The notes under the pieces were generated by a model. That model was not told the origin of the DNA. It saw only the letters and a list, made by a program, of their open reading frames with translations, and did not search any database. Positions 16,583 to 23,728 of a DNA stretch of 29,096 bases are shown here, in pieces. Position 1 is the first letter of the stretch; each line of letters begins with the position of its first letter. Location of the stretch: positions 14,444 through 43,539 of the forward strand of contig DFQC01000016.1 in NCBI GenBank assembly GCA_002377585.1, read 5' to 3'. The translations under genes were made by a program, and so were the position numbers. This stretch comes from Anaerolineales bacterium UBA3499. Lineage in GTDB: Bacteria > Chloroflexota > Anaerolineae > Anaerolineales > UBA11657.

Positions 16583-17944
16583 ATGCAACTGAAGTCCGGA
16601 CTACGAGTGGGTTTTTCTGAAGTTATTTCTATAGTTGGTGGTGGCGGCAAGTCTACTCTCATGTTTAGATTGGCAGATGAGATTGTTGCTGCTGGAGGAA
16701 GAGTTGTTACTACAACGACTACGCGCATTTTTGCTGCTCAAACTAACATTGCACCAGTACATTTAGTGGCTGATCATAAGGGCGAATTTCTCAATGAACT
16801 TAAGGTCATGCTAGAAGAACATCCTCATGTTCTTGTTACAGGTCCTGTTCATAATGGTTCTGACAAGGCCTACGGTATTTCAAGTGAACTTGTAAATGAT
16901 ATTGTGATTGATGGCATAGACAGTGATTTGACAGTTATAGTAGAAGCAGACGGTTCCCGTATGCGCTCATTGAAAGTACCTGCTGTTCATGAGCCAGTAA
17001 TCCCTAAATGTACAACAATAGTTATACCAGTAGTTGGTGCTGACATTTACGACAAATTACTTAATGACCATAATGTACACAGGTCCGAGCTGGCATCAGA
17101 GATGTTAGACTTAGGTTATCAATCTCCGATCACTCCGGAAGTTGTGGCACAGTTATTGTTGCATAAACTAGGTGGAATGAAGCAGGTGCCTCATGATGCT
17201 AGATGGATACCCTTTATCAACAAAGTGTCGTCAAAACCAACATTGAATTATGCTTCCCAGACTGCCCAACTTTTGCTAAAAGGTGGGGCTAGGGAAGTTG
17301 TGGTTGGGGCTTTGTTAGATGAATTTCCAATAGTGAAACGTTTTAGCAAAGTTGCTGCAATAATTTTAGCGGCTGGCGGTTCTACTCGTATGGGACAAAA
17401 CATGGAAATTAAGCAGCTGTTACCATGGGGTGAGGGTACTTTAACTACGAGGGTAGCTGAGGCAGCTATAAAAAGTGATAGTGATGTAATCAAAGTGGTT
17501 GTGGGCAATCAAGCTGATAGAGTAAGTAAAGTTCTGAAAAGCATGGATTTGGATGTAATATGGAATGCAAATTGGAGCCATGGGCAGAGTGGCTCGGTTA
17601 GAGCCGGATTAGATTCTTTGGAAGACGATATATCAGCTGCTTTATTTTTATTGGTGGATCAACCTGCAGTCGACGCAGATTTAATTAATGCAATAGTAAA
17701 TAGGTTTCATGATACAGGTGCTCCAATAGTTGCTCCGCGTGTATCTGGTAAGCATGCAAATCCCGTATTATTTGACCGTGATTTGTGGAAAGAATTACAT
17801 CTAATTAAGGGAGACAGAGGTGGCCGAGAATTAATCAAACGGTATTATGACGAGGTTGCTTGGGTAGATTGGAAAGATGATATCCTGACTGAAATTAATA
17901 CTAGAGGAGAATATGAATCGATGTCTATGCGATTCATCCCATGA
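16583..17944 (+). CDS. Fusion of YqeC-family ATPase and MocA-like molybdenum cofactor cytidylyltransferase
   Basis: Residues 1-245 match YqeC, a putative selenium/molybdenum cofactor protein: P-loop GGGGKST (19-25), the TTTTTR segment (43-48) and EADGS (121-125). Residues 256-453 match MocA-type nucleotidyltransferases, with LAAGGSTRMG (262-271), KQLLPW (277-282), HGQSGS (333-338) and DQP (359-361). MocA links CMP to molybdopterin to make the cytosine dinucleotide cofactor used by many xanthine dehydrogenase-family enzymes. The two activities are usually on separate proteins. Here they are one chain with a short connecting region and no visible frame break. It starts 4 bases after yqeB. The context strongly suggests dedicated maturation of the adjacent hydroxylase. 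Confidence 0.92.
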   Translation: MQLKSGLRVGFSEVISIVGGGGKSTLMFRLADEIVAAGGRVVTTTTTRIFAAQTNIAPVHLVADHKGEFLNELKVMLEEHPHVLVTGPVHNGSDKAYGISSELVNDIVIDGIDSDLTVIVEADGSRMRSLKVPAVHEPVIPKCTTIVIPVVGADIYDKLLNDHNVHRSELASEMLDLGYQSPITPEVVAQLLLHKLGGMKQVPHDARWIPFINKVSSKPTLNYASQTAQLLLKGGAREVVVGALLDEFPIVKRFSKVAAIILAAGGSTRMGQNMEIKQLLPWGEGTLTTRVAEAAIKSDSDVIKVVVGNQADRVSKVLKSMDLDVIWNANWSHGQSGSVRAGLDSLEDDISAALFLLVDQPAVDADLINAIVNRFHDTGAPIVAPRVSGKHANPVLFDRDLWKELHLIKGDRGGRELIKRYYDEVAWVDWKDDILTEINTRGEYESMSMRFIP

Positions 17945-18025
17945 TAAACTAGGGTTCTTAGGTAGAATAAGGTGTATTGTGTGCAGGACAGTTCATGCAA
18001 TGGGATTGCTATTATTATGGTAACC

Positions 18026-18030
18026 GAGGT
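18026..18030 (+). promoter_or_regulatory. rsfS: Ribosome binding site fixing the rsfS start
   Basis: GAGGT lies six bases before a TTG at 18037. No comparable site precedes the earlier in-frame TTG (17977) or ATG (17995), so it supports the later start. Confidence 0.55.
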
Positions 18031-18036
18031 ACAAGT

Positions 18037-18396
18037 TTGGTATTGAGATTAGAAAGCTTAGATGCTGCGCACGAAGCAGTTGATATTATTACTCGAATGA
18101 TGGGCGAGTCTATAGTGTTGCTAGACTTACAAGGTATTTCTATCATTAGTGATTTTTATGTGATAGCAACAGGCACAAGTGAACGTCACTTAAAAGCTAT
18201 GGCAAGAGCCATTGCAGATAATACAGTTCTTAAACGTAGGGCAGTTGTGAGAAGTTTGGATGAACAAGCACAAAGCGGTTGGGTTCTTCTAGACCTTGGA
18301 GACGTTATGGTTCACTTGTTTATGAGTGTACAGCGTGATCGCTATAGCTTGGAAGAACTCTGGTCAGAAGGCAAAGTTGTACTGAGAATGCAATAG
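18037..18396 (+). CDS. rsfS: Ribosome silencing factor
   Basis: RsfS binds L14 on the large subunit and blocks joining of the small subunit under nutrient limitation; it is related to the mitochondrial MALSU1. The block LLDLQGISIISDFYVIATGTSERH and the later SGWVLLDLGDVMVHLF are the family signatures, together with the C-terminal YSLEELW. I chose TTG at 18037, giving 119 residues, because GAGGT is correctly spaced and the family normally begins just before an equivalent of LDAAHEAV. In-frame starts at 17977 (TTG) and 17995 (ATG) would add 20 or 14 residues of unconserved sequence. It is the last gene of the long trmD operon and converges on ndk with a five-base gap. Confidence 0.9.
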   Translation: MVLRLESLDAAHEAVDIITRMMGESIVLLDLQGISIISDFYVIATGTSERHLKAMARAIADNTVLKRRAVVRSLDEQAQSGWVLLDLGDVMVHLFMSVQRDRYSLEELWSEGKVVLRMQ

Positions 18397-18401
18397 TCTG
18401 T

Positions 18402-18854
18402 CTAAATCTCGAAAATCCATTCCTCTCCAGAACGTTTCCATTCAATTAGTTCATCTGCTTTAAACCACAAGTTAATTTCAGTCATTCCGTTCTTGACACT
18501 ATCCGAACCATGAGTGAGGTTACGACCAATATCAATTCCATAATCTCCTCTTACGGTGCCGGGCTGAGCTTCTGTAGGGTCTGTCGCTCCAAGCACTTGT
18601 CGCACCACTGCAACTGCTTTACTACCTTGCCAGGCAATTGCAACTATGGGTGCTGAGGTTATGTAATCAATCAAACTATCATAAAAAGGCTTTCCTTTGT
18701 GAATAGCATAATGTGTCTCTGCTAAACCAGTTGATACATCCATCATTTTCATGCCTATCATCCGTAGGCCTCTGCGTTCGATTTTATCAATAATTTGACC
18801 CACTAATCCACGTTGAACTCCGTCTGGCTTGATCAATAACAGTGTACGTTCCAC
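18402..18854 (-). CDS. ndk: Nucleoside diphosphate kinase
   Basis: Ndk transfers the gamma-phosphate between nucleoside tri- and diphosphates through a phosphohistidine. His115 in NLTHGSDS is the catalytic residue. ERTLLLIKPDGVQRG (2-16) and the C-terminal WFKADELIEW are conserved, and the 150-residue length is typical. The usual MVWEG is IAWQG here, a Glu-to-Gln change at a common but non-catalytic position. The GTG start is preceded by GGAGGTGAT (minus strand, 18857-18865), an almost perfect complement to the 16S tail. The gene is 26 bases downstream of the helical-repeat gene and is probably co-transcribed with hppA. Confidence 0.97.
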   Translation of the reverse strand: MERTLLLIKPDGVQRGLVGQIIDKIERRGLRMIGMKMMDVSTGLAETHYAIHKGKPFYDSLIDYITSAPIVAIAWQGSKAVAVVRQVLGATDPTEAQPGTVRGDYGIDIGRNLTHGSDSVKNGMTEINLWFKADELIEWKRSGEEWIFEI

Positions 18855-18880
18855 GTATCACCTCCGTTTGCGTTGTTTGT

Positions 18881-19570
18881 TTATCTACCCAAAGCTTTGC
18901 GATACAATGGTAGTGCTTTAGCAAATTTACCCGTTTTAGTGTACGCGTCAGCTAAAGTTTGTATCATAGCTGGTTTTTGTTCTATATGCGGGTCAGATAC
19001 AAGTTTTTCTAAGTCGTCAACCACTTGCTTTAGTTTTTTGGCCGATTTTACGAGGCTAATGTAATTACCCATTGCCTCATCCAGATTTCCATCTCGGGAC
19101 ATACTTCTGGCATTTCTTAATATTTCGGTAGCACTCCCAGAATCTACGATTTTGTTTGAGCCTGTATTTGCACTGTCAGATGTGCCCACACTACTTGAAT
19201 GAGTTTGATTGGGTTGATCTGGATCGTTGGCAGCTTGTTGTGATTTATCATTAGAAGAAATATTGTATTGGTTATTATTTGTTGGCTTTATTGCCTGGCT
19301 ATTGTCTATAGCGTTGGCGATGACAGATGTTTCATTAGATTTATTGTGGATGGTTTTGCTGTTTTTCAACCACTCAAAGTCATAATTGTTTGGACCTGGG
19401 CTTTTGCTACTCTGTCCCTCAGGTAATATCCAACCGGGCAATAAGTGTTGTTTTTTGTGAGCTTCCTTTGCAGAGAAAGGTGATAGGGGTCTGAAAACAG
19501 TGTTGTCATCTTTGACATCCAGAGATGTTGTGGTAGTGACATTTTCTTTCCTATCTAGATTATTAAACAT
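18881..19570 (-). CDS. Hypothetical protein: disordered N-terminus with TPR-like C-terminal helices
   Basis: The 229-residue protein has no signal peptide or membrane helix. Residues 1-145 are rich in Asn, Ser, Thr and Lys with no recognisable fold and are probably disordered. Residues 148-229 form amphipathic helical pairs such as GNLDEAMGNYISLVKSA and GKFAKALPLYRKALGR, the pattern of tetratricopeptide repeats, so it may be a protein-binding adaptor. The ATG is preceded by AAGGTG. It lies between hppA and ndk on the same strand, with 115 bases before it and 26 after. I do not recognise a specific family. Confidence 0.78.
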   Translation of the reverse strand: MFNNLDRKENVTTTTSLDVKDDNTVFRPLSPFSAKEAHKKQHLLPGWILPEGQSSKSPGPNNYDFEWLKNSKTIHNKSNETSVIANAIDNSQAIKPTNNNQYNISSNDKSQQAANDPDQPNQTHSSSVGTSDSANTGSNKIVDSGSATEILRNARSMSRDGNLDEAMGNYISLVKSAKKLKQVVDDLEKLVSDPHIEQKPAMIQTLADAYTKTGKFAKALPLYRKALGR

Positions 19571-19685
19571 TAGAGCACCTTACTGATTTATGCTTCAAGA
19601 CTTTGTACATCATAAGACCATTGGTAGCATGGTAGCATTACTCATTAATAATACTATCTGTTTCAATTTGGTTTATATACAAAGA

Positions 19686-21935
19686 CTAGAACAAGCTCAT
19701 AAATTGTCCCATAAGTCCGTTGACCCCAACACTTGCTATTAATCCTGCAAATACTACAGACACCATACTCATTAATTTTATAAGAATGTTTAATGAAGGA
19801 CCACTAGTGTCTTTAAAAGGATCTCCAACAGTGTCACCAACTACAGTAGCCTTATGGACTTCTGAACCTTTGCCGCCGTCTACACCAGTTTCCACTAGTT
19901 TTTTTGCATTATCCCATGCCCCTCCGGCATTTGACATCATTACAGCCATGACGAAACCTGTAGCCAAGCCTCCAGACAGTAGTCCAAGTACTCCTGCTAC
20001 TCCGAAGACCAGGCCGACTACCACAGGAATAAGGATTGCTAGAGTTGCAGGCTTTATCATTTCTTTTTGGGCACCCTTAGTAGAAATTTCTACGCACCGT
20101 GCATAGTCAGGGGTTGCTGTTCCATCCATTATTCCTGGTATTTCTTTGAATTGGCGTCGTACTTCTAATACCATGTCATTAGCTGCACGACCTACTGCAG
20201 ACATAGTCATGGCAGCGAAGTAAAACACTGTCATAGCTCCAATGAATATGCCGATTAGTACTGCTGGATTCAACAATGTAACGTCATAGTAACTCATGAA
20301 GTCTTTCATTGTCATAGTTTCCACTGCTACTGATACTCCGCGAATTACAACAGTTTCTATGCCGCGTAAGTGCATCAAACTAAATCTTATCTCTTCCAGA
20401 TATGCTGCCAGTAGAGCTAAAGCTGTCAACGCCGCACTGCCAATAGCAAATCCTTTGCCAGTAGCAGCTGTTGTGTTACCAACCGCATCCAACTCATCAG
20501 TGCGTTGTCTTACTTCAGGGTCTAGGCCAGCCATTTCTGCGTTGCCACCAGCATTGTCGGCAATTGGACCATATGCATCTGCTGCTAAGGTGATTCCTAG
20601 AGTTGAAAGCATTGCTACTGCGGCTAATCCGACCCCATACAGACCCATTAGTGTATTATCTGCCCCACCTGAAAAATAGTAAGCAATTGTGATGCCAATT
20701 GCTATAGTAATTACAGGTATAGCGGTAGATTGCATTCCCACAGCTAAACCTTGGATGATTACTGTAGCAGGTCCGCTCTGGCCTTGCGCTACGATGCCTT
20801 GGGTAGGTTTGAAATCATGTGATGTATAGTACTCTGTTGCTTTTCCTATAATAATGCCTACAAGCAGTCCGGTGATTATTGTGACCCATATCAGCAAGGG
20901 GCGGTCAAGGTTAAGGGCATAAACAAGTGGTAAGGCAACTATTGCAATTCCAGCTGCAGAAGAGTTGATGCCGCGATTGAGAGAGCGCATCAAATCTTGC
21001 ATGCCAGCGCCTTCTTTGGTGCGAACCATATATACACCGAGTATTGATAGTACTACCCCGGCTGCAGCTAGCACCATTGGCATAGCTAGATAATTGATCT
21101 GCTTTGCTATGCTATCGGTACCATACGTAGTGATTACTGCTGCCACACCTAATGCTGCCGTGGCTAGTATAGAGCCAGCATATGACTCATACAGGTCAGC
21201 ACCCATGCCAGCCACATCACCAACATTATCTCCCACATTGTCTGCTATTGTAGCTGGATTGCGAGGATCATCTTCTGGTATACCAGCCTCGACTTTACCT
21301 ACTAGGTCGGCGCCTACATCTGCTGCCTTTGTATAAATACCACCGCCAACGCGAGCGAATAAAGCTTGTGTGCTAGCACCAAAGCCAAAGCTAAGCATGA
21401 TGACTGTAATTTGTGGGAGAGGATTTATGGATCCGAAAAATTCTGGTGGGAACAAATAATATAGTGCTATGAACCATGCAGATATATCGAGCAATGCAAA
21501 TCCTACAACGACTAGACCCATGACTGCTCCGGCGCGGAATGCTACTTGCAACCCTTCATTTAGACTTTTGCTCGCAGCATGTGTGGTGCGAGCACTGGCA
21601 TTAGTTGCAGTTCGCATTCCAAAGTATCCGCAGATACCGGAAAATAATCCGCCAGTGAGGAATGCATATGGCACTATCTTATTTTGTAAGTCGAATGATG
21701 CCATGATAAGGAATATTATGAACAGTACTACAAATGCAATGGCCACAACTCTATACTGTCGTCTTAGGTATGCCATAGCTCCTTCTCGTACGGCTTGCGC
21801 TATTTCTCGCATTCGAGGTGTTCCTTCATCTTTATCCATAACTGACTTATAAAATATGTATGCAAATAAAAGAGCTATAAAAGCACTGATTGGGGTTAGC
21901 CACCAGATCGTAGGTAGATGTAGCATGTTGTTCAT
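19686..21935 (-). CDS. hppA: Membrane-bound ion-pumping pyrophosphatase, K+-dependent type
   Basis: This integral membrane enzyme couples hydrolysis of inorganic pyrophosphate to pumping of H+ or Na+. The 749-residue protein has about sixteen hydrophobic segments. The substrate-site motifs are ADVGADLVGKVEAGIPEDDP with ADNVGDNVGD (about 205-245) and GDTVGDPFKDTSGPS (about 695-710). The segment GNTTAATGKG (about 486-495) has Ala rather than Lys after GNTT, the residue that marks the K+-dependent class. Whether it pumps Na+ or H+ cannot be settled by eye. AGGAGG precedes the ATG on the minus strand. It heads the hppA, helical-repeat protein, ndk cluster and is divergent from rpoD. Confidence 0.96.
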   Translation of the reverse strand: MNNMLHLPTIWWLTPISAFIALLFAYIFYKSVMDKDEGTPRMREIAQAVREGAMAYLRRQYRVVAIAFVVLFIIFLIMASFDLQNKIVPYAFLTGGLFSGICGYFGMRTATNASARTTHAASKSLNEGLQVAFRAGAVMGLVVVGFALLDISAWFIALYYLFPPEFFGSINPLPQITVIMLSFGFGASTQALFARVGGGIYTKAADVGADLVGKVEAGIPEDDPRNPATIADNVGDNVGDVAGMGADLYESYAGSILATAALGVAAVITTYGTDSIAKQINYLAMPMVLAAAGVVLSILGVYMVRTKEGAGMQDLMRSLNRGINSSAAGIAIVALPLVYALNLDRPLLIWVTIITGLLVGIIIGKATEYYTSHDFKPTQGIVAQGQSGPATVIIQGLAVGMQSTAIPVITIAIGITIAYYFSGGADNTLMGLYGVGLAAVAMLSTLGITLAADAYGPIADNAGGNAEMAGLDPEVRQRTDELDAVGNTTAATGKGFAIGSAALTALALLAAYLEEIRFSLMHLRGIETVVIRGVSVAVETMTMKDFMSYYDVTLLNPAVLIGIFIGAMTVFYFAAMTMSAVGRAANDMVLEVRRQFKEIPGIMDGTATPDYARCVEISTKGAQKEMIKPATLAILIPVVVGLVFGVAGVLGLLSGGLATGFVMAVMMSNAGGAWDNAKKLVETGVDGGKGSEVHKATVVGDTVGDPFKDTSGPSLNILIKLMSMVSVVFAGLIASVGVNGLMGQFMSLF

Positions 21936-22122
21936 GAAAAATGGTCCTCCTAGACTTAGTTTATGAACAGTAATAAAGTTGATTTATGTAATGAAAAATG
22001 TTGTATCGAATTTACACAAAACACGCCCGAAAATATTACGTCTCTTGGGCGATTACCGGCGGGATTGTACTGAGTAGAGGAGAATGTGTCAAGTGTATTG
22101 TACACAGAGAAATAAAAAGGGC

Positions 22123-22152
22123 TTGACAGAAGTAAGTAAAATGTTGTATAAC
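22123..22152 (+). promoter_or_regulatory. rpoD: Near-consensus sigma-70 promoter upstream of rpoD
   Basis: A perfect -35 TTGACA at 22123-22128 is separated by 18 bases from TATAAC at 22147-22152. Transcription would start near 22159, giving a leader of about 170 bases before the rpoD ATG. Confidence 0.7.
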
Positions 22153-22216
22153 CTCACCCCGCACCATATTTTGGGGCGGACAATTGATACTCAAGGTAAA
22201 TCTTTTTATCTTCCTT

Positions 22217-22251
22217 GGGCACACTGTGATCATCATTTAGACAGTGTGCTC
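22217..22251 (+). promoter_or_regulatory. Stem-loop in the rpoD leader, possible attenuator
   Basis: GCACACTGT at 22219-22227 is perfectly complementary to ACAGTGTGC at 22241-22249, with a 13-base loop. One GU and one GC pair can extend it outward. It is followed by a T-rich but interrupted run (CTTTGTGTCTTTT), so it could be a weak intrinsic terminator or attenuator, or the end of a short RNA starting from the upstream promoter. Confidence 0.5.
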
Positions 22252-22260
22252 TTTGTGTCT

Positions 22261-22321
22261 TTTGAGGTGATGTAAGAGCATATTTGATGACAGTTGTTTG
22301 ACATGATTTGAGGTGATATAA
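22261..22321 (+). repeat. Duplicated Shine-Dalgarno-containing 15-mer before rpoD
   Basis: TTTGAGGTGATGTAA (22261-22275) and TTTGAGGTGATATAA (22307-22321) differ by one base and are offset by 46 bases. The second supplies the ribosome site for rpoD, with GAGGTGAT about 10 bases before the ATG. The first lacks a properly spaced long reading frame; a four-codon ATG frame (22287-22301) ends between the copies. Confidence 0.55.
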
Positions 22322-22327
22322 ACAGGT

Positions 22328-23695
22328 ATGAAAAAAAAGATTAAGAGTGTATCAAAGAAAAAAAGAAATGGTCGTAATTCTGTAAAGAGTACATCTGACC
22401 ATATGGTCGATAAATCTGCTAAGTTAGCAAATGGTAATGGAAGGAAAGCAATCCCTAAAGATGAGTTGCAAGCCGAGATACTTGCTGCCGAGACAGAGCA
22501 TCCGCGTATCCAGCAATTACTTGAAATTGCTGAGAAAAATGGTGTGATTTCTATGGAGGAGATTGTTACTGTGTTTCCGCAGGCTGAGGAGGATATAGGC
22601 ATCTTGGATGAAACACTCGCTTCTCTTTTGGAATCTGGGGTAGAAATCGTTGAAAAGAAAACTGCAGATGATGGACATAGCGTGGAAAGTGAGGATACTC
22701 TTGCTGCTGAGAAGGATCAATTTAACCGTGAAATCAAAAAGATTAACCGAAGAAAGAGACTTGGTAAAAATACTGCATTAGATGTGGATGACACCATAGG
22801 TTTGTATTTGAAAGAGGTTGGTAAAGTTCCTTTGCTGACCAAAGATGAAGAGGTGTGGCTTGCAAAAAGGATGGAGAAGGCTGTTAAGGCTGAGGCTGCT
22901 CTCGAATCTAATAGAAGAATTTCGCCTGAAAGAAAGATGAAACTAAAATATGACATAGATGATGGTATGGCGGCTAGAGAGCATCTGGTTACTGCAAACT
23001 CGCGACTGGTAATTAGTGTGGCAAAGAAATATATTGGCCGAGGGGTACCGTTTTTGGATTTGATTCAAGAGGGTAATATTGGATTGTTACGAGCTGCTAA
23101 AAAGTTTGATTATCATAGAGGTCACAAATTTAGCACTTATGCAACTTGGTGGATTCGGCAAGCAGTTACAAGGGCTATTGCAGACCAGGGTCGAACTATT
23201 CGAGTGCCTGTGCATATGGGAGATCAGATAAACAAGTTGCTTAGAGTATCTCATTCCCTAACGCAGAAGCTAGGACGTGATCCTACTGTCGAAGAGCTTG
23301 CAAATTTGTTGGAAGTAACTCCAAAAAAAGTTGAGGATATGGTTCAAATTGCACGTAGGCCGCTGTCATTAGAAGCGCCCACTGATGACCAGGAGGATTC
23401 GAGTGTGGGTGATTTCATTGAAGATGAGGACAGTCCGGCGCCGGTCGAGGCAACTACTCAGAACATGTTGAGAATTCAGATCCGAGATGCATTAACTGGA
23501 CTACCTCCTAGAGAGGTGCGCATTCTACAATTACGTTATGGTCTGTTGGATGGAGAGTCTTATACTCTTGAGGAGGTTGGGCGCAAAATGGGTGTTACTC
23601 GTGAAAGAGTGCGTCAGATTGAAGCACAAGCTTTAGGTCGTTTACGAAACCCAGACCAGAAGGAGCTGCTGGTAGATTTTCTAAGGGAATATTAG
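22328..23695 (+). CDS. rpoD: Primary RNA polymerase sigma factor (RpoD/SigA)
   Basis: This is the housekeeping sigma-70 factor that directs RNA polymerase to -10/-35 promoters. After a Lys-rich, low-complexity N-terminus (1-45), a region 1.1-like domain lies at about 55-110. Region 1.2 (DTIGLYLKEVGKVPLL) is at 155-170, and region 2 (about 218-290) has the DLIQEGNIGLLRAAKKFD and YATWWIRQAVTRAI blocks. Region 3 lies at 297-375, and region 4 with the helix-turn-helix VTRERVRQIEAQALGRLR at 423-440. The spacer between regions 1.2 and 2 is short. At 455 residues it is a group 1 factor. The ATG follows GAGGTGAT by 10 bases. Its promoter matches the sigma-70 consensus, so it may be autoregulated. Confidence 0.97.
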   Translation: MKKKIKSVSKKKRNGRNSVKSTSDHMVDKSAKLANGNGRKAIPKDELQAEILAAETEHPRIQQLLEIAEKNGVISMEEIVTVFPQAEEDIGILDETLASLLESGVEIVEKKTADDGHSVESEDTLAAEKDQFNREIKKINRRKRLGKNTALDVDDTIGLYLKEVGKVPLLTKDEEVWLAKRMEKAVKAEAALESNRRISPERKMKLKYDIDDGMAAREHLVTANSRLVISVAKKYIGRGVPFLDLIQEGNIGLLRAAKKFDYHRGHKFSTYATWWIRQAVTRAIADQGRTIRVPVHMGDQINKLLRVSHSLTQKLGRDPTVEELANLLEVTPKKVEDMVQIARRPLSLEAPTDDQEDSSVGDFIEDEDSPAPVEATTQNMLRIQIRDALTGLPPREVRILQLRYGLLDGESYTLEEVGRKMGVTRERVRQIEAQALGRLRNPDQKELLVDFLREY

Positions 23696-23728
23696 TGATT
23701 TAGGGGTGGTGCTAAATGACTGTCTTGA

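Noticed and set aside
19720..21852. Several long plus-strand open frames opposite hppA
   Set aside because: They are rich in Ala, Pro and Thr as expected from the antisense of a Gly/Ala/Val-rich membrane protein, and hppA is unambiguous.
22022..22052. Inverted repeat GCCC ... GGGC between hppA and rpoD
   Set aside because: The stem is five pairs with a long loop and no T-tract in either direction.
22084..22275. 63-codon plus-strand frame across the rpoD promoter and hairpin
   Set aside because: It overlaps the promoter itself, has no recognisable domain and its composition is not protein-like.
23696..23716. ATTTAG/CTAAAT stem between the convergent rpoD and fabH genes
   Set aside because: Six AT-rich pairs without a following T-run; a bidirectional terminator cannot be claimed.
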